Source: Williamsia sterculiae
Lineage (GTDB): Bacteria > Actinomycetota > Actinomycetes > Mycobacteriales > Mycobacteriaceae
Length of the DNA stretch: 64,000 bases
Reading direction: 5' to 3'
Assembly: GCF_900156495.1 (NCBI RefSeq)
Contig: NZ_FTNT01000006.1
Coordinates: 185,422-249,421 of the forward strand
In this document: positions 7,273-16,020 of the stretch, piece after piece
Position numbering within the stretch: the stretch's first letter is position 1
Layout of the letters: every line of letters starts with the position of its first letter
Position numbers and translations under genes: made by a program
The notes under the pieces: model-generated
Seen by the model: only the letters and a program-made list of their open reading frames with translations
What the model was told of the DNA's origin: nothing
Databases searched by the model: none

Positions 7273-7330
7273 TTGGCGCGGGACACCGACCTGGTGATAT
7301 TGTCCTGAACATGTTCAGTGAACACGTTCA
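7273..7330 (+). promoter_or_regulatory. Promoter and palindromic operator over the TetR start codon
   Basis: TTGGCG (7273-7278), 17 nt, then GATATT (7296-7301) place a transcription start close to the ATG at 7311. The perfect palindrome TGAACATGTTCA (7306-7317) contains that ATG, and a second copy TGAACACGTTCA (7319-7330, arms TGAAC/GTTCA) follows 13 bp later. Two spaced TGAAC-N2-GTTCA sites over a promoter are typical autoregulatory TetR operators. The mRNA would be leaderless or nearly so. Confidence 0.65.
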
Positions 7331-7910
7331 GTCGCGCGTCGACCAGAAGGAGGCGACCCGACGACGGGTGCTCGACGCGGCAGACAGCCTGTTCCGTTCA
7401 CAGGGTTTCGCCGCGACCACGGTGCGGCAGATCGCGTCGAAGGCCGAGGTCAGCGCAGGCAGCGTGATGGCCGTCGGCGACAAGGACGCACTGCTGGTCG
7501 CGATCTACGACAGCTGGATCGCAGCAGTGCACCGCAGTCGCGCGGAGACGTTCGGCGACATGCCATCTGCGGACCTACCCGACGACGTCATCGCGTTGTT
7601 CGAACCGTTCGTCGACCATTTCGCACGCGACATCGAGCTATCCCGCGAATACGCCGCGGTCATCGTCCGTGGCGACCACGACACCACGATTTTTCGGCAG
7701 CTCGGCCTCACGCTGGTCGGCGAGGTCCACCAAGTGCTCGTCCGCTCCGGTGTCGATGAGACCTCCGCCGGCAGACGAGCGGCGGCGATATACCTCGCCT
7801 ACCTCGGCATCCTGATGACCGTCTCGAACGGCGCGGTGTCCGACGAGTCCGGGCGCGCGCAGTTCCGCGACGTCGTCAGCCTCATCACCGATCACGAGGA
7901 GTTGTCATGA
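7311..7910 (+). CDS. TetR-family transcriptional regulator
   Basis: 199 residues. The N-terminal TetR helix-turn-helix spans about residues 17-62 (RVLDAADSLFRSQGFAATTV, then RQIASKAEVSAGSVMAVGDK); the usual Y-H-F after the recognition helix is replaced by VMAVGDKDALL. The C-terminal ligand domain is helical and unassigned. No ribosome site precedes the ATG, which sits inside a palindromic operator, so leaderless translation and autorepression are likely. The stop overlaps the next ATG (ATGA), making a two-gene operon with a DoxX-like membrane protein, its probable target. The operon is bracketed by two identical initiator tRNA genes on the opposite strand. Confidence 0.92.
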   Translation: MFSEHVQSRVDQKEATRRRVLDAADSLFRSQGFAATTVRQIASKAEVSAGSVMAVGDKDALLVAIYDSWIAAVHRSRAETFGDMPSADLPDDVIALFEPFVDHFARDIELSREYAAVIVRGDHDTTIFRQLGLTLVGEVHQVLVRSGVDETSAGRRAAAIYLAYLGILMTVSNGAVSDESGRAQFRDVVSLITDHEELS

Positions 7911-8266
7911 CCGATGTGCCCGACCTGTGGTGGCCGACCGCCATCCTCGCAGCGGTCTTGCTCATCGACGCGGTGATGTCGATGCACCCTCCCGCATTCA
8001 TCCGCGGTTGTCTGAGCGGCGTCGGTCTTCCCCGCGACTGGTGGTGGACGCTGATCGTGATCAAACTGCTGGCCGTGGCCGGACTGCTCGCCGGGTTGAG
8101 GTACGAGGGTGTCGGTCTCACCGCCAATGTCGGCGTCATCTGCTACTTCGGATGTGCTGTCTACGCGCACATCCGGGCCCGTTTCCTCGGGTCGGAATTC
8201 TGGCTCAATTGCCTGGGTTTTCTGGCCCTCGCAGTCGGTGTCCTGGTGATCTCTTACGCCGTGTGA
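7907..8266 (+). CDS. DoxX-like membrane protein
   Basis: 119 residues, four predicted membrane helices (near 9-28, 45-64, 70-88, 95-116), starting with WPTAILAAVLLIDAVMS and containing a WWWTLIVIKLLAVAGLLAGL segment. Size and helix pattern fit the DoxX_2 family, small membrane proteins of mostly unknown role, often next to TetR regulators. Translationally coupled to the TetR gene by a 4-nt overlap and presumably controlled by it. Confidence 0.8.
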   Translation: MTDVPDLWWPTAILAAVLLIDAVMSMHPPAFIRGCLSGVGLPRDWWWTLIVIKLLAVAGLLAGLRYEGVGLTANVGVICYFGCAVYAHIRARFLGSEFWLNCLGFLALAVGVLVISYAV

Positions 8267-8335
8267 GTCAGCCGGCACCGAGTGCGATCACGTCGTCGCC
8301 GCACAAGACGACATCGACGGTCGCTCCGACGAAAA

Positions 8336-8366
8336 ATCCCGGCCCGCGTTGAGCGCGAACCGGGAT
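8336..8366 (-). terminator. Rho-independent terminator of the second initiator tRNA
   Basis: ATCCCGG (8336-8342) pairs with CCGGGAT (8360-8366), extended by an inner CGCG/CGCG pairing. On the minus strand it is followed by TTTTTC. It lies 10 nt past the tRNA end. Confidence 0.8.
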
Positions 8367-8376
8367 CCTTCTCGAG

Positions 8377-8453
8377 TGGTAGCGGGGACAGGATTCGAAC
8401 CTGCGACCTCTGGGTTATGAGCCCAGCGAGCTACCGAGCTGCTCCACCCCGCG
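8377..8453 (-). tRNA. tRNA-Met (CAT), initiator type, copy 2
   Basis: 77 nt, identical to the copy at 7108-7184, with encoded CCA, GGG/CCC anticodon stem and unpaired 1-72. Similarity continues only a few bases into the 5' flank, so the duplication is essentially limited to the tRNA gene. Confidence 0.97.
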
Positions 8454-8554
8454 TTGGTGAACGCAACGTTACACAGACGCCCACAACAGACGCAAATCGC
8501 CTCAGCGTGGCCCCGGACACACCCGCTGAACTGTGAATATGCCCGGGGAGCCGA

Positions 8555-11548
8555 TCAGCTGGTCGGAACGGCCTCGTACTGATTCCGCGCCCTGTCGAGT
8601 TCGGAGATCGCGGCACCGATCTTGCCCAGATCCCCGCTCGACTGTGCGGTCTTGAGGTCGTCGAGCGCCTTGCCGATGGCCGTCACCGCCGCATCGCGTT
8701 GCTGTTGAACGGTCGAATTCTGCGTCGATGACGGCGGGGTCGTGGTCCCCGCTTGCGACGGCTGCTGGGTGGTCGGTTGCTGGGTCGTGGGCTGTTGTTG
8801 CTGACCGGAACTGTTGTCCTGATCCGGTTTGGTCGCCGCCGCAGAACTGATACCCACCTGCTGCAAGGCCCCGGCCACCGTTGAGGCGTACCCCACGTTC
8901 CCGTTGTAGTAGACCAGCACCCGATACAACTTGGGGATCGCCGCATCATCGGTCTTGGCCTGGGTGTACATCGGCTCCACGTACAGGATCCCGTTGCGCC
9001 CCACCGGAAGGGTGAGCAGGTTGCCGTACGTGACCCGAGTGGTGTCCTCCACCTGTTTCCGGTCGGATGCGACGGGCCCGGCGCTCTTCATGTTCTCCTG
9101 CGCCTGCCTCGGCCCGACCGTCTGCTTGGTGGTGGGCAACGCCTTCACGGTGATCTGGCCGTAGTTGTCCGGGTCGGAGGAGGCCGTCATGTAGGCGGCC
9201 AGGTAGCCGCTGTTCAAGCCGTTCATGACGGTGGTGAGCTGGAAGCTGGGCTGCAGCGTCTTCGGATCCGCCGCCATCAGGTAGTAGGGCGGCTGATTGA
9301 GGCCCTGCGCGGTCGCGTCGTCCTTGGTCGGATCGGCCGGGATCGACCAGAAGTCGTTGCTACGGAAGAACGTTCCCGGATCGTTGACATGGTACTTCGA
9401 GAGGAGCGCACGCTGGATCTTGAACAGGTCCTCCGGGTACCGGATGTGCGATCGCAACGACTGATCCGCGTTGAACTCCGCCTTCGATTTCACTGTCCCA
9501 GGGAAGACCTTCATCCAGGTCTTCAACACCGGGTCGGTGTCGTCGAACTGATACAGCGTGACCTTGCCCGTGTAGGCATCCACGGTGGCCTTCACCGAAT
9601 TGCGGACGTAGGACACCTCGCGATTGGTCTGGGTCCGCCCCGTCTGCCCCTGGTTGAGTTCCTGCGCGTCGGTGGTGACGTTCTGCAGCGAGGTCTTCTG
9701 CGCGTACGGGTAGTTGTCGAGCGTGGTGTACCCGTCGACGATCCACTTGATGGACCCGTCCGCCATCACCGCGGGGTAGGTCTTCGAGTCCACCGTCAGC
9801 CACGGCGCCGCCTTCTTGACCCGGTCGCGGGGGTCCCGGTTGTAGAGGATCTTCGAATTTCGGTTGATGGCACCGGACAACAGGATGTTGCGTTCGGTGT
9901 ACTTCACCGAATAGGCGAGCCGGTTGAACCAGTTACCCAACGACACTCCGCCACCACCGTTGTAGGTGAAGCTGGCACCGTCCTGGTCGTACTCCTTCTG
10001 ATCACCGTTGGTTGATCCGACGATCGCGTAGTCCGGGTTCACCTTGGAGATCAGTTCGCCGAAGTAGATGCGCGGCTGGGTGACCTTGATGGGCGCGGTC
10101 TTCTGGTAGTCCGCCGTCCGGTAGTTCTCCAGGTCGCTGACCTCGAACACCGGGAGGCCACCGCGGTCGCTCTCGGCATCCGACGATGCCTCGTCGACGG
10201 TGTTCGCCGGCGCCGCGATGAAACCGTTGCCGTGGGTGAACACGGTGTGCTTGTTCAGCCAGTTCTGCTGATTGGCGTCGAACTTGGACGGATCGAGTTC
10301 GCGCGCGGCGACCACGAAGTCGCGCTCCTGCCCGTTGACGGTGTAACGGTCCACCGCCAGCTGCGAAGGGAACCCGTAGAAGTTCTTGAGCTTCTGCCTC
10401 TGGGTGAAGGCGGGCTCGATGACATTGGGGTCCAGCAGGCGGATGTTGGACAGGGTCGCGGTGTCGTCGTTGACCACTGCCGGATCGGTTGGTTCGGCGG
10501 TCCAGTTGCGGTCGTAGGTGACCTTCTGGTCCCCGATGCCATACGCGAGCCTGGTCGCGTTGATGTTCCGCTGGATGTATTCGCTCTCCTTCTGCGCGGC
10601 GTTCGGCTTCACCGAGAACTGCTCCATGATCAGCGGCCATCCCACACCGATCACCAACGCCGAGAGCAGCATCAGCACCGTCGCCAGGGCGGGCACCCGT
10701 AGATCGCGCAGCACGATGCCCGCGAAGAACGCGAGCGCGCAGATGATGGCGATGGCCATCAGGATCAGCTTGGACGGCAACACCGCGTGGGCATCGGTGT
10801 ACCCCATGCCGGTGAAGATGTCCTGCTTACGGGTGCTCGACAACAGTGTGTAGCGGTCGAACCAGTACGCAACCGCTTTGAGCAGCACGAACAGTCCGGC
10901 GATGACCCCTAGTTGAATGCGGGTCGCGGTGGTCAGTGCACCCGCCCGGCCGGCCAGTCGGATGCCGCCGAAGATGTAGTGCGTCAACGCGTTCACCAAG
11001 AAGGTGATCACCAGGATCACGAACAGGAAGTTGATGATGAAGCGGTAGAACGGCAGATCGAAGGCGAAGAAACCCACGTCGATGCCGAACTGTGGATCCT
11101 TCTGACCGAAGCTGGTCCCGTGCAGGTAGGTCTGCACGGTCGCCCACGAACCCTGGGCGACCAGTCCGGAGATCAGACCGACGAATGCCGGCGGGATGAT
11201 CGCGAACCAGCGGATCCGTGCCATCACCACCGCGCGATACCGGGCGATCGGGTCACCCGCCCCGGACGTCGGAACGAACACGGGACGCGACCGGTATGCC
11301 AGCGCCATCCCCGCGAAGAAGATGCCCGCACTGATCACCGCCGCCACCAGGAACAGCAGGATCCGCGTCCACAGGATGGTGCTGAACACGTTCCGGTAGC
11401 CGATGTCGTCGAACCACAGCCAGTCGGTGTACAGCCCGATGAACCGCGGCCCCACCAGCAACACCACCAGGACCACCACGGCGATGCTGATCAGGATCTT
11501 GCCGCGGCGCGACAGCGTCGGCATCCCTGCCGGCCCACGTACTCCCAC
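8555..11548 (-). CDS. UPF0182 family membrane protein
   Basis: About 997 residues. Start chosen at a GTG preceded by GGGAG at suitable distance; the mature N-terminus then reads VGVRGPAGMPTLSRRGKILI, as usual for UPF0182, whereas longer in-frame starts give an atypical 34-residue extension. About seven membrane helices lie in the first 350 residues (for instance ISIAVVVLVVLLVGPRFIG), followed by a large extracytoplasmic domain with NRNSKILYNRDPRDRV and HGNGFIAAP motifs and a low-complexity Q/T/S-rich tail (QQQPTTQQPTTQQPSQ). Function unknown; conserved in actinobacteria and orthologous in position to Rv3193c. Confidence 0.93.
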   Translation of the reverse strand: MGVRGPAGMPTLSRRGKILISIAVVVLVVLLVGPRFIGLYTDWLWFDDIGYRNVFSTILWTRILLFLVAAVISAGIFFAGMALAYRSRPVFVPTSGAGDPIARYRAVVMARIRWFAIIPPAFVGLISGLVAQGSWATVQTYLHGTSFGQKDPQFGIDVGFFAFDLPFYRFIINFLFVILVITFLVNALTHYIFGGIRLAGRAGALTTATRIQLGVIAGLFVLLKAVAYWFDRYTLLSSTRKQDIFTGMGYTDAHAVLPSKLILMAIAIICALAFFAGIVLRDLRVPALATVLMLLSALVIGVGWPLIMEQFSVKPNAAQKESEYIQRNINATRLAYGIGDQKVTYDRNWTAEPTDPAVVNDDTATLSNIRLLDPNVIEPAFTQRQKLKNFYGFPSQLAVDRYTVNGQERDFVVAARELDPSKFDANQQNWLNKHTVFTHGNGFIAAPANTVDEASSDAESDRGGLPVFEVSDLENYRTADYQKTAPIKVTQPRIYFGELISKVNPDYAIVGSTNGDQKEYDQDGASFTYNGGGGVSLGNWFNRLAYSVKYTERNILLSGAINRNSKILYNRDPRDRVKKAAPWLTVDSKTYPAVMADGSIKWIVDGYTTLDNYPYAQKTSLQNVTTDAQELNQGQTGRTQTNREVSYVRNSVKATVDAYTGKVTLYQFDDTDPVLKTWMKVFPGTVKSKAEFNADQSLRSHIRYPEDLFKIQRALLSKYHVNDPGTFFRSNDFWSIPADPTKDDATAQGLNQPPYYLMAADPKTLQPSFQLTTVMNGLNSGYLAAYMTASSDPDNYGQITVKALPTTKQTVGPRQAQENMKSAGPVASDRKQVEDTTRVTYGNLLTLPVGRNGILYVEPMYTQAKTDDAAIPKLYRVLVYYNGNVGYASTVAGALQQVGISSAAATKPDQDNSSGQQQQPTTQQPTTQQPSQAGTTTPPSSTQNSTVQQQRDAAVTAIGKALDDLKTAQSSGDLGKIGAAISELDRARNQYEAVPTS

Positions 11549-11691
11549 GTTCGTCTTCTCCCACACGTCTGTCGGCCAGACCGACATACCGGCCCTGTTG
11601 ACGGTCACTTTACTGATGCGTGCCGTGTCCACACGGGCACCGACCATCATCCCGGCTGTCGTGGTGACCGCGAGGATGACAGGATTGCCCG

Positions 11692-12303
11692 GTGACCGAT
11701 CCCTTTGGCACCGAACTGTCTCCGGACGCGCTGGGCGCCGCCATCCGCGAGGCCGTCGAATACGTCGACGCCGAGGGCTGGGGCCAACCGGCCGCCTTGT
11801 TCGCCCTGGTCCCCACCGCGATGCTCGCGCAGAGTCAGCCCGAGCTCGCCGACAGCCTCGATGACGGCTCCGAGCTGACGGTCATCGCGCAGGAGCAGTT
11901 GCCGGTGGCCGCCGACAGCGGGCTCGGCGAACTCGAGCACGTGTTGGCCACCACCAGTTGGCCGGCAGCGGTGGCCGGTTGTGCGCTGGTGCAGGAGATC
12001 ATCGTGTTGCCGCCGGAGGCCGAGGACGACCTCGACGACGCCTTCGAGCCGCTGTTGGCCGACGACCCGGATGCCGCCGACCGGGCCGCCATCTCACTGG
12101 CCAAGGAACACCCGGACGGTCGCGTCGCACGGTTGGCCGCCGGTGCCCTGCGCGACGGTCGCAACCTGTGCCTGTTGCAGCTGCAGCCGCCGCCCGGCGA
12201 CGACCCCGACGCCCCGATCGAGCTCCTGCAGCATCCCGAACTCGCCCCCGGCCTGGTCCAGGCCCTGGCGACGACGCTGGAGAACGACCCCGACGAGTTC
12301 TGA
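11692..12303 (+). CDS. PPA1309-like conserved protein
   Basis: 203 residues, soluble and very acidic, GTG start. Begins MTDPFGTELSPDALGAAIRE and contains HVLATTSWPAAVAGCALVQE and VARLAAGALRDGRNLCLLQL, the conserved blocks of the actinobacterial PPA1309 family of unknown function. Divergent from the UPF0182 gene, convergent with the Lon-like protease gene, so probably monocistronic. Confidence 0.85.
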   Translation: MTDPFGTELSPDALGAAIREAVEYVDAEGWGQPAALFALVPTAMLAQSQPELADSLDDGSELTVIAQEQLPVAADSGLGELEHVLATTSWPAAVAGCALVQEIIVLPPEAEDDLDDAFEPLLADDPDAADRAAISLAKEHPDGRVARLAAGALRDGRNLCLLQLQPPPGDDPDAPIELLQHPELAPGLVQALATTLENDPDEF

Positions 12304-12329
12304 GACCGTCCCGCGCCGCGGTCAGCGTC

Positions 12330-13382
12330 TCAGCAGTGCGGGGCGGGCTTTCCCGCGGTCAGGTCGCCGAGGGTCGTGATGGCGTCATCCAGGCTGGAGA
12401 CCTTGAGCAGTTCGAGACCGCCCGGCGCGTCCGACTTGGCCTCCGCGCAATTGCCCGCGGGCACCAGGAACCACCCGGCGCCGGCCTCCCGCGCCGCCAG
12501 GGTCTTGTGCGTGATGCCCCCGATGCTGCCCACCTGGCGGCTCTCGTCGATGGTCCCGGTACCGGCGATGAATTTGCCGCCGGTGAGCTGTTGCGGCACC
12601 AACTTGTCGACGATGGCCAACGAGAGCATCAGACCGGCCGACGGACCGCCGATGTCGCCGACGTTGAACGTCACCTTCTGCGCGTCGGCGGCAGCCCGGA
12701 GCCGGGGTGTCACGCCGAGATAGCCTTTGTCGGTTTGTCCCGGTCGGGAGCCGAGGGTGACGGTGGCCGTCGACGACTGCCCGTCGCGGACGATGTCGAG
12801 CCGCACCGGCGTACCGGGCTTCTTGTCGCTCACCGCGTCCCGCAACGCCTCCGGCGAGGCCACCTCGGTACCGTCCACCGATGTCACCTGGTCACCGGAG
12901 CGCAGCGCACCCTTCGCGGGACCACCGTTGTCCACGTCGACGGTCAACACCGTCTTCTTCAGATAGCTCAGCGCGGCGAGGGTCGCGGAGTCCTGCGATC
13001 CACCCATCTCCTGCGCGTTCTGCTGTTCCACCTGTTGGTCGGATTTGTCGGGCGGGAACACCGTCTCGCGTGGCTCCAGCGACTGTCGACCCGAGAACCA
13101 GGCGGCCATGGCCTCGAACAGGGTCATCCGATCCGCGACCGACACGGTGGTGAGATTGAGGTGCCCGGTGGTCTTCTTCTCCGGCGCTCCCTCCACCTCC
13201 ACCACCTCGCGTCCGCCGACGTCGGCGAGGGTGTTCACGGTGGGTCCCGGCCCCAGCGCCACATACGGCACGCGCACCACCGCACCGACCAGGATCAGGA
13301 CCACCAGCAGCAGGGCACTGACGGCGACGGTGACGATCCGTCGGTGGGCGGGCAGCACAGGCACCGCACCACGGTAGTTCAC
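12330..13382 (-). CDS. Membrane-anchored PDZ domain protein with Lon-type protease domain
   Basis: 350 residues. An N-terminal anchor helix (about 15-37, VTVAVSALLLVVLILVGAVV) is followed by a conserved ALGPGPTVNTL stretch, a PDZ domain (about 140-215: VDVDNGGPAKGALRSGDQVT) and a C-terminal Lon S16 protease domain. The Ser-Lys dyad is visible as GGPSAGLMLSLAIVDKLV (Ser about 255) and GGITHKTLAA (Lys about 300). Family: YlbL-like periplasmic proteases. Likely processes or degrades exported proteins. Orthologous in position to Rv3194c. Confidence 0.93.
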   Translation of the reverse strand: MNYRGAVPVLPAHRRIVTVAVSALLLVVLILVGAVVRVPYVALGPGPTVNTLADVGGREVVEVEGAPEKKTTGHLNLTTVSVADRMTLFEAMAAWFSGRQSLEPRETVFPPDKSDQQVEQQNAQEMGGSQDSATLAALSYLKKTVLTVDVDNGGPAKGALRSGDQVTSVDGTEVASPEALRDAVSDKKPGTPVRLDIVRDGQSSTATVTLGSRPGQTDKGYLGVTPRLRAAADAQKVTFNVGDIGGPSAGLMLSLAIVDKLVPQQLTGGKFIAGTGTIDESRQVGSIGGITHKTLAAREAGAGWFLVPAGNCAEAKSDAPGGLELLKVSSLDDAITTLGDLTAGKPAPHC

Positions 13383-13501
13383 CGCCGTGGCCCGACCGGC
13401 CCCGGCGCTGCGGTCGCCGGTTCTGCGCTGTCAGCGAACTCAGGGGTCTGGCGCACCACAGACCCGTGGAGCGTGGCGTTCGGGCCGGTACCGTGGGATG
13501 T

Positions 13502-14971
13502 ATGAACGACTTGCCTTTCGGATTCTCCTCGAGCGGGGACGACGGTGACGACGCCAAGGGCAGGAGTGGGCGCGGTTCCGGCGGCTCTGGTGGTTCCGGT
13601 GGCCAGGACAACCCTTTCGGCTTCGACCTCGGTGCGGGCGGTGCCGGCTTCGACCCGTCGCAACTCGGCCAGATGTTCTCCCAGCTCGGCCAGATGTTCT
13701 CCGGCATGACCAGCGGTGCCGGCTCCGGTTCGGGGCCGGTCAACTATCAGGTGGCGAGTAACCTCGCGCGTCAACAGATCGGCGATTTCACCCCGGTTGC
13801 CGGCAAGGAGACCGAGGCCGTCACCGAGGCGGTGCGGCTGGCCGAGGTGTGGCTCGACGAGCAGACCTCGTTGCCCGCGGGCGTCACCACATCGGCGGCG
13901 TGGACCCCGGTGCAGTGGCTGGAAGAAGCCATGCCCACCTTCAAGCGGCTCTGCGATCCGGTGGCCGAACAGTTGTCCGGTGGCTGGACGGACAACCTGC
14001 CGGCCGAGGCCAAGCAGATGGCCGGCCCGATGCTCGGCATGCTCACCCAGATGGGCGGGATGGCGTTCGGAACCCAGCTCGGACAGGGGCTCGGACAGCT
14101 CGCGAAAGAGGTACTCACCTCCACCGACATCGGACTGCCGCTCGCCGCGCCGGGCACCGCGGTACTGCTGCCCGAGGCGATCGCCGGATTCTCCGACGGG
14201 TTGGAACTGCCCGCCCAGGAGATCATCGTCTTCATCGCGGCCCGCGAGGCCGCGCACGTCCGCCTGTTCAGTCACGTCCCGTGGTTACGCGAGCGGGTGC
14301 TGTCCACCGTGGAGCAGTACGCCCGTGGGATCACCATCGATTTCTCCGGGATCGAGAACGCCGCTGCCAACATCGACCCGGCGCAGTTGCTCAGCGATCC
14401 CTCCAAGATCGAGGAGTTGATGTCGGCGAGCACCGCCTTCGAGCCGAGCGCCACTCCCGAGCAGACCGCCGCACTGGAGCGACTCGAGACGCTGCTGGCC
14501 CTGATCGAGGGGTGGGTGGAGCAGGTGGTGTTCCGCGCCCTCAATGACCGGCTACCGAGTACGTCGGCGCTGACCGAGACCATGCGTCGTCGCCGGGCCA
14601 GCGGTGGGCCGGCCGAGCAGACCTTCGCGACGCTCGTCGGGCTGGAGATGCGCCCGCGCAAACTGCGTGAGGCGGCCACCCTGTGGTCGAAGCTGGTGGA
14701 GAGCAGTGACATCACCACCCGTGACGGCGTGTGGGCGCACCCCGACCTGATCCCCGACTCCGGTGATCTCGACAACCCGGCGGGATTCATCGACCGCGTC
14801 ATCGGCGGCGATGTCGGGGAGCTCGACGACGACCCGATCGCCCAGCTGGAGAAGACGATGGCCGAGGAGGCCGCCGCCAGAGAGAAGGAGTCGTCCGGGG
14901 AATCGACAGAACCGGACGAATCACCCGAGCCGCCGGCTGACGACGACGACCAGGGCTCCTCCAAGGGCTGA
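13502..14971 (+). CDS. DUF2342 zincin-like metallopeptidase
   Basis: 489 residues. Glycine-rich N-terminus (MNDLPFGFSSSGDDG) with an SQLGQMFS repeat, then a helical domain. The putative active site FIAAREAAHVRLFSHVPWLR (about residues 243-262) matches the DUF2342 family of zinc-dependent metallopeptidase-like proteins, sometimes named coenzyme F420 biosynthesis associated. The C-terminal 50 residues are acidic and disordered. The start at the second ATG is preferred because the 12 upstream residues are not family-like. Positional orthologue of Rv3195. Confidence 0.9.
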   Translation: MNDLPFGFSSSGDDGDDAKGRSGRGSGGSGGSGGQDNPFGFDLGAGGAGFDPSQLGQMFSQLGQMFSGMTSGAGSGSGPVNYQVASNLARQQIGDFTPVAGKETEAVTEAVRLAEVWLDEQTSLPAGVTTSAAWTPVQWLEEAMPTFKRLCDPVAEQLSGGWTDNLPAEAKQMAGPMLGMLTQMGGMAFGTQLGQGLGQLAKEVLTSTDIGLPLAAPGTAVLLPEAIAGFSDGLELPAQEIIVFIAAREAAHVRLFSHVPWLRERVLSTVEQYARGITIDFSGIENAAANIDPAQLLSDPSKIEELMSASTAFEPSATPEQTAALERLETLLALIEGWVEQVVFRALNDRLPSTSALTETMRRRRASGGPAEQTFATLVGLEMRPRKLREAATLWSKLVESSDITTRDGVWAHPDLIPDSGDLDNPAGFIDRVIGGDVGELDDDPIAQLEKTMAEEAAAREKESSGESTEPDESPEPPADDDDQGSSKG

Positions 14972-15075
14972 CCTGCGCGGACGCGATCTCCACGACGGAT
15001 GAGACGTCCGTCGACCCTGTGCACAACCCCCGCCACCGCGACGACCGATGACGACGACCCTGTCAGGGTGCCGCC

Positions 15076-15984
15076 ATGACGTCCCGTGATCTGCCCGATC
15101 TCGCCCCTGCCCTGCACCCGGGCGCGGCCATCGCCATCCGACCCGGTCGTCGGGTACAGATCGGTGCTCACCCCGGCCGCGAGGTGATCGTCGACCTGCC
15201 CGGATCCATCGACTCCCACGCGTTCCTGCGCCTGCTCGAGGACCTGTGTGTGCCCCGCACGCGGATCGAGGCGTATCGCGTCGCCGCCGCCGTGGGGCTC
15301 ACCCCGGCCGACGTCGACGATCTGCTCGACGTGCTGACGACCACCGGCCACGCGCACCCCGCAACACCCACTCCCCGATCGCTGCGTATCCGGTTGCACG
15401 GCCGGGGGCCGGTGACCACCGCTCTGCACGCGTTGCTCCGTGACGCGGGTGTGCAGGTCGAGCGTTCCACCCAACGTCCCCGCACCCACCGGGACGGTCA
15501 TCGGTCACTACACGGGTGGGACTGCGACCTGGTGATACTCACCGATCACCTCGTGCACGACCCGCTGGTGGTGGAGGCGATGATCCGCGATGGGATACCT
15601 CATCTACCGGCACGGGTGTGTGACGGCGTCGGGGTGGTCGGGCCGTTGGTGCTGCCCGGACTCAGCAGTTGTCTGCGGTGCGACGAACTGCACCGGGCCG
15701 ACCACGATCACGATTGGCCCGTGGTGACCGCCCAGTGGGTCGGTCGTAGCAGTTGGGCGCCGGCATCGGTGATCGCGATGGTCGCGGCGGTGGCGTTCGA
15801 TCAGGTCGCACAGATCCGGCAGGGCCTCGCCGACACGTCGGCCGGCGTGCCGCAATGCGTGGACAGAGCCGTGGAGATCGGGCCGAGACCATCGCGGATG
15901 CGCGTGCGCCACATGTCTGCACATCCGCTGTGTCCCTGCACGGGAGAGCGACCGAGCGGGTCGGCATTCACGGTCGGACGGTGA
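15076..15984 (+). CDS. Cyclodehydratase-like / TOMM leader-binding domain protein
   Basis: 302 residues. The N-terminal part (about 1-95: VQIGAHPGREVIVDLPGSID) resembles the leader-peptide-binding (RRE-like) domain of azoline cyclodehydratases; the C-terminal part resembles a ThiF-like fold with a CLRCDELHRADHDHDW motif and a closing HPLCPCTG that may bind zinc. No glycine-rich ATP loop typical of active E1 enzymes is seen, and no YcaO partner or precursor peptide lies nearby, so a peptide-modifying role is not supported by context. The same gene order occurs in mycobacteria (Rv3196). Confidence 0.7.
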   Translation: MTSRDLPDLAPALHPGAAIAIRPGRRVQIGAHPGREVIVDLPGSIDSHAFLRLLEDLCVPRTRIEAYRVAAAVGLTPADVDDLLDVLTTTGHAHPATPTPRSLRIRLHGRGPVTTALHALLRDAGVQVERSTQRPRTHRDGHRSLHGWDCDLVILTDHLVHDPLVVEAMIRDGIPHLPARVCDGVGVVGPLVLPGLSSCLRCDELHRADHDHDWPVVTAQWVGRSSWAPASVIAMVAAVAFDQVAQIRQGLADTSAGVPQCVDRAVEIGPRPSRMRVRHMSAHPLCPCTGERPSGSAFTVGR

Positions 15985-16020
15985 ACTACATTGGAAGTGG
16001 TCGAACGCGGAAGGGGAACG

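Noticed and set aside
7306..7330. LexA/SOS box
   Set aside because: Spacing between GAAC and GTTC is 2 nt, whereas the mycobacterial SOS box has 4; the TetR-operator reading fits better.
8750..8815. Tandem repeat (Thr-Gln-Gln-Pro units)
   Set aside because: It is the low-complexity C-terminal tail of the UPF0182 protein, common in this family, not a mobile or regulatory repeat.
15076..15984. RiPP (thiazole/oxazole peptide) biosynthetic cluster
   Set aside because: Only the cyclodehydratase-like protein is present; no YcaO, dehydrogenase or precursor peptide, and the same gene stands alone in mycobacteria.
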